Assembly (NCBI GenBank): GCA_947458745.1
Contig: CANGYQ010000009.1
Location: 1 to 64,000, forward strand
Direction: 5' to 3'
Source of the DNA: Bryobacteraceae bacterium
GTDB taxonomy: Bacteria > Acidobacteriota > Terriglobia > Bryobacterales > Bryobacteraceae
DNA: 64,000 nt
Part shown: positions 52,042 through 60,258 of the stretch, piece by piece
Position numbering within the stretch: the stretch's first letter is position 1
Layout: every line of letters starts with the position of its first letter
Notes under the pieces: model-generated
Seen by the model: the letters and a program-made list of their open reading frames with translations, nothing else
Databases searched by the model: none
Told to the model about the DNA's origin: nothing
Program-made: the position numbers and the translations under genes

Positions 52042-53442
52042 TTAGAGCAACACATCTTTCAAGACTCGTGCGGGCGTGACGCCCACCAGCGATTCATCAC
52101 GGCCTTCGTGGAAGAACGTATTCTTCTGATAGTCGATGCCCAGCAGATGCTGGATCGTGGCATGGATATCGGCGTGGCCCACACGATGTTCCGGCACGGC
52201 CGCGTAACCCAACTCATCGGTCTGGCCAAAGTCGAAGCCGCGCTTGACGCCCGCGCCCGCCATCCACATATTGAAGCCGTAGGGATTGTGATCGCGCCCC
52301 GGAGCAGCAGTAGCCGCTTCAATGGTGGGCAGACGGCCAAATTCGCCGGACCAGACCACCAGCGTGTCCTTCAGCATGCCGCGCTGGTCCAGATCCGCCA
52401 GCAACGCAGCGGTGCCTTGATCAACGTACTGGCAGAGGCCCGGCAGTTGTCCGGCAATGTTGCTGTGCGTATCCCAGTTGCCGCCGCCGCCCGCGTAGAT
52501 CTGCACGAACCGGACACCGCTTTCCACCAGTCGCCGAGCCATCAGACAAAGCTTGCCGTACTGGCCGGAGACCTTTTCATCGACGCCGTACATCTTGCGC
52601 GTCGCCTCCGATTCGTGGGAGAGATCGGCCACCCGCAACGCTTCCAACTGCATGCGCGCGGCCAGTTCATAGTTGGCGATCCGAGCTTCCAGATCCTGGT
52701 CCAGCGGATATTTGGCCTTCTGCTCGCGGTTCAGCTCCTTCACCATGTCCAGCAGCCGCGCTTGCTGTTCGGCAGTGATGTTGTCCGGACGCTTCAGGTC
52801 ATAGATCGGCGCTTGCGCATCGGCCCGCATGGAGGTGCCGCTAAAGACGGGCGGCAGCCAGGCTGAAGAGTGCGCGCGAGCGCCAATGCTGGCTCCTTCA
52901 CCCAGCGCGACAAAGCCAGGCAGATTTTGATTCTCCGTGCCCAGCGCGTAGTTCACCCAACTGCCCAGGGTCGGAAAGCCGGTGAAGCCGCGGCCGGTGA
53001 CGAAGGTGAACTGGGCGGTTGAATGGTCAATCCGGTCAGTCTGCATGGAGCGGACAAAGCTGACCTTGTCCACTACCTTCTGAAAATGCGGCAGTAGGTT
53101 GGAGATCTCGCGGCCGGACTGGCCACTCCGCGTAAACTCCCAGGGGCTGGCCATGATCTGCTGGGAGCCGTTCAGCGCGCGGCCCTTGATCTCAAACGGC
53201 GCGGGCTTGCCGTCATACTTGCGCAGCAATGGCTTGGGGTCGAACATGTCGATGGTGCTCGGGCCACCGCCGACGTACAGAAAGATGACGTTTTTGGCCC
53301 GGGCGGCAAAGTGCGGCTGGCGCGGGGCCAGGCTGTGAAACTTGGTTTCCGCCGCCTGGGCCAGCATCGCGCTGAAGGCCAAGCCGCCGAAGCCTAGCGC
53401 CGTTTCCTTCAGCGCTTCACGGCGGGAGAGTTTGTGGTTCAT
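52042..53442 (-). CDS. DUF1501 protein, Tat-exported (pair with 53459-56017)
   Basis: A 466-residue DUF1501 protein. RR at residues 7-8 (KLSRREALKETALGFGGLAF) begins the Tat signal. FLYVGGGPSTIDMFDPKP, RSGQSGREISNLLPHF, WSGEFGRLPTIEAA, GRDHNPYGFNMWMAG and HADIHATIQHLLG give the family core with its His/Asp ligands. The C-terminus differs from the two sister copies (DESLVGVTPARVLKD instead of FRLTDVAG). ATG 53442 is used; the longer frame upstream overlaps the PSD1 gene and is arginine-rich noise. The gap to the PSD1 partner is 16 nt. Confidence 0.93.
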   Translation of the reverse strand: MNHKLSRREALKETALGFGGLAFSAMLAQAAETKFHSLAPRQPHFAARAKNVIFLYVGGGPSTIDMFDPKPLLRKYDGKPAPFEIKGRALNGSQQIMASPWEFTRSGQSGREISNLLPHFQKVVDKVSFVRSMQTDRIDHSTAQFTFVTGRGFTGFPTLGSWVNYALGTENQNLPGFVALGEGASIGARAHSSAWLPPVFSGTSMRADAQAPIYDLKRPDNITAEQQARLLDMVKELNREQKAKYPLDQDLEARIANYELAARMQLEALRVADLSHESEATRKMYGVDEKVSGQYGKLCLMARRLVESGVRFVQIYAGGGGNWDTHSNIAGQLPGLCQYVDQGTAALLADLDQRGMLKDTLVVWSGEFGRLPTIEAATAAPGRDHNPYGFNMWMAGAGVKRGFDFGQTDELGYAAVPEHRVGHADIHATIQHLLGIDYQKNTFFHEGRDESLVGVTPARVLKDVLL

Positions 53443-53458
53443 AGCGGCGCAGTTCCTT

Positions 53459-56017
53459 CTAGTAGCTATAGAGAAAATCGTTGGCACCCAGCATCGCCTG
53501 CAGGAAGAGCCGGAGGCCTTCCTTGGGTTCGGCCGCAGCCGAGATCGACCGCTTCGCAATGGCCAGCTCGCGTTCACTGGGGGGGCGCGTGTAGGCGGCC
53601 TCAAAGGCGCGCCGGATGGCCGCCTCCGCATCGCCCTGGCTCTGCTCCCACACTTGGTCGGCGAAGGCTTTCGTCGTGCGCTGGGTGAGCGGGCCATTCA
53701 TGAACGCCAAGGACTGCGACGGCAGGGCCGAGCGGAAGCGCTGCGTTTGATTGTCCGCCGTCATCGTCGGCGCATCAAAAGCATGCAGAAACGCCACGGG
53801 CCGGGTCCGCATCTGGGCGACGTAGATGCTGCGGCGGTTCGGGTTGCCCTTCGCAGCATCTTCCACCCATTGGCCATCAGCGCCGCGCTTGATCGGCTCC
53901 TGGCGGCCCAGTCGCTTGTCACTCAACAGTCCGCTCACCAGCAGCATCGAATCCCGGATGGCTTCTGCTTCCAGGCGCAGCGGCGGCTTGCGCCACAGCA
54001 GCTTGGCTGAAGGGTCGGCCGCCAGATACTCCGGCACCTCGGTCGAAGCTTGGCGGTAGGCCTGCGACATCACAATCTGTTTGGTCAGACGCTTCAGGTC
54101 CCAACCACTTTCCTGAAACTCCACCGCCAGCGTGTCGAGCAGTTCCGGATGCGTGGGCTTGTCGCCCTGGACACCGAAATCATCCACCGACCGCACCAGG
54201 CCTTCACCAAAATGGAACTGCCAGACACGGTTCACAAACACGCGTGCCACCAGCGGATTTTCCGGCGCCACCATCCACTGGGCCAGCGTCAGACGGCGGC
54301 CGGTGTGATTCCAATCCGGGTGTGCCTGCGGGTCAGGAAATTCAAACGGCCGCGCCGGATCATCCAGCACCGCCGGAATTCCGGGCTTCACTTCCGCCCC
54401 CGGAGCCAGATAGTTGCCGCGCTGGAGGATGTAGGTGGGCGAAGGTGTCTTCGACACATCCCAGGCCGCTTCGATAAAGTTTGGCTCCACGGTGGACTGC
54501 TTCTTGCGGCGAGCGGCCTGCTTGGCGGTGATCTCCTCGCGCCACTTGGCCGCTTCCGGAAACTGCTTCTCGAACTCCTGATCGGTGGGGCCGTCTTTTG
54601 GTAGGGTGCGGTCCACTTCCAGGTCGGGGTCGGCTTCAATCTGGGCACGAATGGCCTGGCGGCGCTCCGCCGTCAATTCGCGGCCCAGGCGCAGTTCGCT
54701 GCGGAAGCGCTGGTAGGTGGCTTCCAGAAGATCATCCAGGCGGCGCAGCGTTTTGGCGTCGTTGCTGGTTACGTCCTTGATCCAGGCGTCGCGCTCCGGG
54801 CCGGGCATGTCGAGCACCATGCGGCTGGGCCAAGGGCCAAAGTTCAAGTTGGCCGCCAGCCAGTTCTCCGGATCCCAGACGGCTTGGTAGGCGGCCGTCA
54901 ACTTGTAGTAGTCCTTCTGCAGGATCGGGTCGAACTTGTGATCGTGGCAACGCGCACAGCCGATCGAAAGGCCCAGCACCGCCGACAGGCTGGTTTCGGT
55001 GGCCTTCTGGAGCGCGTCGAAGTACTTGTCGACTTCGTAAATCGTCTGGTTGTCAGTGATGTCCGCGGTGGTGCGCAGAAAGCCGGTCGCGGTGAGCGGC
55101 TCAATTTGCTCCCGCGTCGGCGTGGCGTTGTGCTTGTAATTTACCAGCTGGTCGCCGGCGATCTGTTCGAGCAAGAACCGGTTGATGGGCTTGTTCGAGT
55201 TGAACGCCTTGATGACGTAATCCCGGTACTTCCAGGATGCTTCGCGCTCGACATCACCGGCATCGCCCCGGGAATCGGAATAGCCCGCGATGTCGAGCCA
55301 GTGGCGGCCCCAATGCTCGCCATAGGCCTCGGAGGCCAACAATCGATCCACCAGCTTCTCGTAGGCCGCAGGCGATGGATCGCTCAAAAATGCCTTGGCT
55401 TGAGCCGGCGTGGGCGGCAGCCCGGTCAGCCCCAAATAGACGCGGCGCAGCAGCGTCACGCGGTCCGCTTCCGGCTGCATCCGCCAGCCACGCTCTTCCA
55501 ACTTCGCCAGAACAAACGCATCGATGGGCGTCCGGACCTGGTCCTGGTGGCGCACGGCTGGCGGGGCCGACTTGCGAGGGCGCTGGAAGGACCACCATTG
55601 CCGGGCGGCCGGTGTGATACGGGCGGCTTCCCGTGCCGCCGTCACGGCGTCCAGTTCCGCGGCCGGAAAGCGGCCTTGCTCAATGTAGGTACGGATCAGC
55701 TGCTTCTGGGCATTGTTCAGCGCGCCACCCAACGGCATCTTGCCGCTCTCGATCATCACCCACAAAAGGCTGCGGGAGGGCTTGCCGGGTGCAATCACCG
55801 GTCCGCTGGCACCACCGGACATCAGACCGGCAAACGTGCTTAGGTCCAGGCCGCCCATCTTCTGCTGGGGGCTGTGGCACTTGGTGCAGCTCTTTTCCAG
55901 CACTGGGAGAACTTCGTCCTTGAACAGCGGCGCGCGCTGAGCGGCAAGCGGAAGCAGGCCCATGGCCAGGACCAGCGCCACCCGCAAAAAGCCCGCACGC
56001 ATCAAGGGATCATTCAT
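53459..56017 (-). CDS. PSD1-type di-haem protein (PSCyt1-DUF1549-DUF1553)
   Basis: An 852-residue exported protein. Signal peptide to LAAQ (residue 27), CTKCH at 44-48, then CARCH followed by DHKFDPILQKDYY in DUF1549, and DUF1553 with VFVNRVWQFHFGEGLVRSVDDFG. The region between carries many charged residues (ELTAERRQAIRAQIEADPDLE). ATG 56017 is preferred over TTG 56023. It heads a four-gene run (PSD1, DUF1501, isomerase/epimerase, aldo/keto reductase) and diverges from the creatininase-like gene. Confidence 0.93.
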   Translation of the reverse strand: MNDPLMRAGFLRVALVLAMGLLPLAAQRAPLFKDEVLPVLEKSCTKCHSPQQKMGGLDLSTFAGLMSGGASGPVIAPGKPSRSLLWVMIESGKMPLGGALNNAQKQLIRTYIEQGRFPAAELDAVTAAREAARITPAARQWWSFQRPRKSAPPAVRHQDQVRTPIDAFVLAKLEERGWRMQPEADRVTLLRRVYLGLTGLPPTPAQAKAFLSDPSPAAYEKLVDRLLASEAYGEHWGRHWLDIAGYSDSRGDAGDVEREASWKYRDYVIKAFNSNKPINRFLLEQIAGDQLVNYKHNATPTREQIEPLTATGFLRTTADITDNQTIYEVDKYFDALQKATETSLSAVLGLSIGCARCHDHKFDPILQKDYYKLTAAYQAVWDPENWLAANLNFGPWPSRMVLDMPGPERDAWIKDVTSNDAKTLRRLDDLLEATYQRFRSELRLGRELTAERRQAIRAQIEADPDLEVDRTLPKDGPTDQEFEKQFPEAAKWREEITAKQAARRKKQSTVEPNFIEAAWDVSKTPSPTYILQRGNYLAPGAEVKPGIPAVLDDPARPFEFPDPQAHPDWNHTGRRLTLAQWMVAPENPLVARVFVNRVWQFHFGEGLVRSVDDFGVQGDKPTHPELLDTLAVEFQESGWDLKRLTKQIVMSQAYRQASTEVPEYLAADPSAKLLWRKPPLRLEAEAIRDSMLLVSGLLSDKRLGRQEPIKRGADGQWVEDAAKGNPNRRSIYVAQMRTRPVAFLHAFDAPTMTADNQTQRFRSALPSQSLAFMNGPLTQRTTKAFADQVWEQSQGDAEAAIRRAFEAAYTRPPSERELAIAKRSISAAAEPKEGLRLFLQAMLGANDFLYSY

Positions 56018-56085
56018 CGGCAAATCACGCTACTCGATCTTTCATATCATACTGAGCGCTGGGCGACAACGATGGGGGTTTTCCG

Positions 56086-56994
56086 ATGAACCGATTCCTG
56101 CTGGCCGCGCTGTGGGCGGCCCTTCCAATGACGGCGCAAGTGCGCCCACTGCACACCCGCGACTTTACGCGGCTCAGCCAGGTGCAGGTGGCGGAGCAAC
56201 TGAAAAGGAGCGATGTCATCTTCATTCCCGTGGGTGCGGTCGAAACCAACGGCATCCAGCCCAGCGGGCGCGACTACGTCTGGCCGTTGGCTTACGCGAT
56301 GGCGATGGCGGAAGAGACCGGCGGCCTATACACGCAGGGCCTGATCTGGTCCTACCCGGGCACCACCGTGATCGCTCCATCGACGATCTACACCACACCC
56401 AGCGCCGGAATGGCATTTCTGAAGGGCCTGGCCCATTCGCTGCTTCGACAAGGCTTCCGGCGGCAGGTCTATCTCTCATCCAGCCATGGCCCGGCACCGC
56501 TCACCGTGGGCACGCTGGCGCGCGAGTTCTTTGAAGAGACGCGGGTGCCGATCCTCTACATCAACATGGACACTTATCTGCCGCGCCTCCAGTTGAAGCC
56601 GCAGGAACGGTCAAGGTTGCTCTATGGGGCGCACGCCATCACCGGACGCCTGGAGGATCTGCCATTACAGGGTGACTATGGCGCGGCGGAATCTGGCCCG
56701 GCGGCTCCGGTGCCCGAGAATGTGGGACTGGCGACGCTGGGCAAATTGGGCTTTTCCGGCAGCCTCAGCTTGGGCTCCTGGGTGGGAGACGTGATGGCGC
56801 ATGGCGGCACTGAAGTTCTGCCCGCAACCGTGGCGGAAAGAAGCGCCTGGGGGGTGGAGGGCACGGCACAGCTACGGGCGATCGTCAAACAAATGCAAAT
56901 GAATGAGGCGATGGCAGCGCTTCATCAGCATGACCGGTACACGCAGGAAGTGCTGGTGCCGAAATTTGGCCCTCTATTACCACCTGTCCGGTGA
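56086..56994 (+). CDS. Creatininase-family secreted protein with altered metal site
   Basis: A 302-residue creatininase-fold protein with a signal peptide (NRFLLAALWAALPMTAQ). The family start IPVGAVE is kept, but the usual E-x-H-G reads E-T-N-G, so the first histidine ligand is asparagine; the following Asp is in SGRDYVW and the later SSSHGPAPL replaces the N-G-H segment. Export is unusual for creatininase itself. GGGGG at 56074-56078 lies 7 nt before ATG 56086. Function is unknown; a changed or lost amidohydrolase is likely. Confidence 0.8.
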   Translation: MNRFLLAALWAALPMTAQVRPLHTRDFTRLSQVQVAEQLKRSDVIFIPVGAVETNGIQPSGRDYVWPLAYAMAMAEETGGLYTQGLIWSYPGTTVIAPSTIYTTPSAGMAFLKGLAHSLLRQGFRRQVYLSSSHGPAPLTVGTLAREFFEETRVPILYINMDTYLPRLQLKPQERSRLLYGAHAITGRLEDLPLQGDYGAAESGPAAPVPENVGLATLGKLGFSGSLSLGSWVGDVMAHGGTEVLPATVAERSAWGVEGTAQLRAIVKQMQMNEAMAALHQHDRYTQEVLVPKFGPLLPPVR

Positions 56995-57120
56995 CTGTAT
57001 TGCGGTGCATTCTGACACGACTCATCAAGCCTCTGGACAACGGCCTGAGTTTTCAGTATGCTCTCAGATAATCTTAACAGTACCCATAGGGCCTGTTTCC
57101 TGTAACGAGGATTTCAAAGT

Positions 57121-58695
57121 TTGTTTGGTCGAATGCCGTTCCGCCGCGGCGTGGCCATAGCCGCGTCTGCGCTTGTGATTTTCGTGTTTGCCATCTATGC
57201 GATTGCGCCAACGCGCAATCATTACTGGGATGGCGTTGGTTTTGCGCTCAACATTGAGGGGGTCTCCCAGGACGAGGTTGGGCATCAGCCGCATGAACCT
57301 CCGGCGGGTGACGTTTACTACAACCCCAATCACCTGCTCTACAACGCTTTCGGGCGGGCGCTTTATCTGGCGACAAGAGTTATCCTGCCCACCGCCCGGG
57401 CGCTGGACGTGTTGGTGGGGTGGAGCATCGTGGCCAGCGTCGCCACGGCGGGGATGCTGTTCCACCTGCTGCTGCGCCTGACCGGCCAGTTAACGGTCAG
57501 CATTTGGCTGACGCTGCTGTTCGGGTTTTCCGCCACGTGGTGGAAGTTCTCCACCGACGCCAACGCCTACGTCCCCGGGACCGCGGCACTGGTGTTGTGC
57601 GCGGTATTGGCTCTTCGGAGAAGGGCTCCGGCCGTGGTGTCCATCGGCTTGGTTCATGCCCTGGCGATGCTGCTGCACCAGATTGCGATCTGCTTCTATC
57701 CGGCGATGCTGGTGGCCATCTGGACCCACCATGCTTGGCCAGACCGCGCGGCCCGAGTGCGCGCCTCGCTGCTCTATTCGGTGACTGCCGGAGCATCAGT
57801 GGCCGCAGCGTACCTGATCGTCTGGCGGCAAGTGCTGTCTAGGCCGATTGATCCGGCGGCGTTCCTGGGTTGGGTCACTTTCAATGGTTCCGACGTACTG
57901 GCCCGCAAGCCCGCCCTGGTCCGCTTGAGTGACATGCTGGTGGCCAATCTAAGAGTGTTCTTCGGAGGGAAGCTTTCGCTCGCTATCAATTTCCTGGACC
58001 GGCCCATGTTGATCGTGATGGGTGCGCTGATCCTGATTTGCGTGGCCCTGATCATCCGTGCCTTAGTTCACCGGACCTGGCAGAGGCCGCGATGGACCTT
58101 GGCTCGGGAAGCCTGGTTTCCCATCGTTTGGCTGGGGAGCTTCCTGCTCTTTTTGGCGGTTTGGCTGACCGAGTATCAGTATTACCGGCTCTTCTGTCTG
58201 CCGGCATTCATCCTGTTGCTGGGGGTGTTGCTGCGGAACGCCCGGATCGACCGTTGGCAGTTCACCCATCCGTTGCCGGCATTCGTGGTGCTGATGGCGG
58301 CAGCGAATTTCACGATGTACATCGGACCTTACGCCCGAGTGGAGGCGTCGCCACCGCTGCAGGTGGCACTCCAGGCTCGCACGGTGTTGCCCGCCGGTGC
58401 CGTCGTCTACTTTGCCGAGTTCCACTGTGACAACTGGTGGATAAAGTACTTCAACATGGACACCACCTGGCGCAAGGCCGATCCGAACCGTATTGAGGAA
58501 CTGAGCCTGGAGATCGACACGCTGCTGCGCAGTGGGCGTCAGGTTTACTTTGACGGCGGAGTCTACAGCGATGTGGTGGCCCATCGGGAAGCCAAGCAGA
58601 AGCTCATCGATCAGTTCGCCTTTGAGCATGCACTGGGCTTCTCCAACGGCAAGCACCACATCCAGTTGGTGGAATTGAAGCCGCGCGAGATCTAG
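57121..58695 (+). CDS. Polytopic membrane protein, GT-C glycosyltransferase-like
   Basis: A 524-residue protein with about ten membrane helices and a soluble C-terminal part. The first outer loop is YWDGVGFALNIEG and continues to PAGDVYYNPNHLLYNAFGRAL, with acidic residues where GT-C transferases place theirs (DUF2723/PMT-like). A helix-rich middle and WLTEYQYYRLFCLPAFILLLG follow; the last 110 residues (VYFAEFHCDNWWIKYF) are soluble. The start is TTG 57121 (GAGG 10 nt before) or ATG 57133. No closer family is recognised. The 126-nt gap before it contains nothing clear. Confidence 0.7.
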   Translation: MFGRMPFRRGVAIAASALVIFVFAIYAIAPTRNHYWDGVGFALNIEGVSQDEVGHQPHEPPAGDVYYNPNHLLYNAFGRALYLATRVILPTARALDVLVGWSIVASVATAGMLFHLLLRLTGQLTVSIWLTLLFGFSATWWKFSTDANAYVPGTAALVLCAVLALRRRAPAVVSIGLVHALAMLLHQIAICFYPAMLVAIWTHHAWPDRAARVRASLLYSVTAGASVAAAYLIVWRQVLSRPIDPAAFLGWVTFNGSDVLARKPALVRLSDMLVANLRVFFGGKLSLAINFLDRPMLIVMGALILICVALIIRALVHRTWQRPRWTLAREAWFPIVWLGSFLLFLAVWLTEYQYYRLFCLPAFILLLGVLLRNARIDRWQFTHPLPAFVVLMAAANFTMYIGPYARVEASPPLQVALQARTVLPAGAVVYFAEFHCDNWWIKYFNMDTTWRKADPNRIEELSLEIDTLLRSGRQVYFDGGVYSDVVAHREAKQKLIDQFAFEHALGFSNGKHHIQLVELKPREI

Positions 58696-58832
58696 CCACC
58701 GGTTCCCGGGTAAGGTGAACGCGGTGGTCACAACCGGATATTTTCCGGTGAAACTTCACTGAATTGTAAAGCGTCTCTGTGATCAGGACGCGTCGAGCCC
58801 AACAGGGGCTCGAGCCAGGTGATGCCGCTTCG

Positions 58833-60242
58833 ATGCTCAACCCGTTGAGGAAATTTCTCCCCGTTTTCAAGTACCTTTTCCTGCTGACTTTGCCCTGGAT
58901 GGCCCTTGGGATAGAAGATGACCCCATCGCCCCCACGCTCGATCCAGCCAAAAAGAATCCACCGGCCGCTCCGCCAGCCCCGGTGAGTGTGGACCGAGTG
59001 GACTGGGGGGCACTGCTACGCCAGTCAGGCCACTTTCTGGCGATCCAGCACGGAGTGCGCGTCGCGACGGAGCCTGGCACACGGGAAGGTCTGCAAGGGA
59101 GCTACTTCCGCGGCTACGTGAGTTCAGTAGCCAATATGCATGGCTGGTCCGACGGCGATGGCTTCCTGGTGAACTACATCGGCCATCCGATCCAAGGCGC
59201 GGTAGCGACCTACATCTGGCGGCAGAACGACCCGCGATACCGGACAGTGGAATTTGGACGAAGCCGCGAATACTGGCGAGGGCTGATGCGGGCCACTGGT
59301 TTCTCGGCCATTTACAGTTCGCAGTTTGAGCTGGGGCTGATCAGTGAAGCCTCCATCGGCCAGATCCAGCGCCGCTACCCGCAGCAGGGCTTTGTCGATC
59401 ACGTCATCACCCCGGCCTTGGGGTTGGGCTGGACGGTGGCGGAGGATTGGTTGGACAAGGCACTGATCAAGAAGATTGAGACGGCAACGACGCAGCGCTG
59501 GGTCCGGCTGCTGGTGCGGGGCGGACTCAATCCCAGCCGCAGTTTCGCCAACATGATGGCGGGAAAGGTCCCCTGGCATCGGGATACCCGCCCCGGTGTT
59601 CTGGCGTATGACGCCGTTCAGTTTGAGCGCCATCGCCGGGAACTAAGCGGCGCCGCCATTGAGCATCGGGCGGGTCCGCCGCCGGGCGTGGCCCCATTTG
59701 AGTTTGGCCTGATGGCTCAGGGCCGGCCGGCGGGAGGAGACCAGTCGGGTCAGGCCAGCGTGGGCGGCGGGGCGGAGATGGCCTTCCGAATAGGGCCGCA
59801 GTGGCAACTGCTGGCGGAAGTAAGCGGGAGCACGCGGCTGGGGTTTGACTGGGGCCAAAGCGGTGACTCGATCAGTGTTCTGATCGGTCCCCGTTGGACC
59901 CCCACCACCGGCCGCTGGCAGCCCTATCTGCAGTTTCTGGCCGGCGGAACAAAGATCACCACCGAGACCATTGACTTGGCCCGGCAGGCGGCGCTGCGCG
60001 AGCAGCTCGGCGTTTCCCGGCTGCCCAGTGAATGGTATGACCGCTACGCCCGCCGCGATGACTTGGCTAGCTTCGCCCTCAAGGCCGGCGGAGGTGTTCA
60101 CTTTAAGGTGAACGAGGCTGTGGCGCTGAAGCTGGCGGGAATCGACTATGTCCAGACCTGGCTGAACGATCCGCTGGCACCGCAGGCAGGTACGGGCCTC
60201 CAGATTGGGGCCGGCGTGGTGCTGCGGTTCGGTTCCTGGTAA
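58833..60242 (+). CDS. Putative outer-membrane beta-barrel protein, unknown function
   Basis: A 469-residue protein. A signal peptide (NPLRKFLPVFKYLFLLTLPWMALG) leads to a proline-rich stretch, then a family-like core with GDGFLVNYIGHPIQGAVATYIWRQ, VEFGRSREYWRG and SEASIGQIQRRYPQQGFVDHVITPALGLGWTVAEDW. The C-terminal third alternates strands (WQLLAEVSGSTRLGFDWG, SISVLIGPRWTPTTGRWQPYLQFLAGG, GLQIGAGVVLRFGSW), ending in a hydrophobic-aromatic residue as outer-membrane barrels do. An in-frame GTG at 58779 would add 18 basic residues. No named family is recognised. Confidence 0.65.
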   Translation: MLNPLRKFLPVFKYLFLLTLPWMALGIEDDPIAPTLDPAKKNPPAAPPAPVSVDRVDWGALLRQSGHFLAIQHGVRVATEPGTREGLQGSYFRGYVSSVANMHGWSDGDGFLVNYIGHPIQGAVATYIWRQNDPRYRTVEFGRSREYWRGLMRATGFSAIYSSQFELGLISEASIGQIQRRYPQQGFVDHVITPALGLGWTVAEDWLDKALIKKIETATTQRWVRLLVRGGLNPSRSFANMMAGKVPWHRDTRPGVLAYDAVQFERHRRELSGAAIEHRAGPPPGVAPFEFGLMAQGRPAGGDQSGQASVGGGAEMAFRIGPQWQLLAEVSGSTRLGFDWGQSGDSISVLIGPRWTPTTGRWQPYLQFLAGGTKITTETIDLARQAALREQLGVSRLPSEWYDRYARRDDLASFALKAGGGVHFKVNEAVALKLAGIDYVQTWLNDPLAPQAGTGLQIGAGVVLRFGSW

Positions 60243-60258
60243 AGAAAGGCCTGGACTA

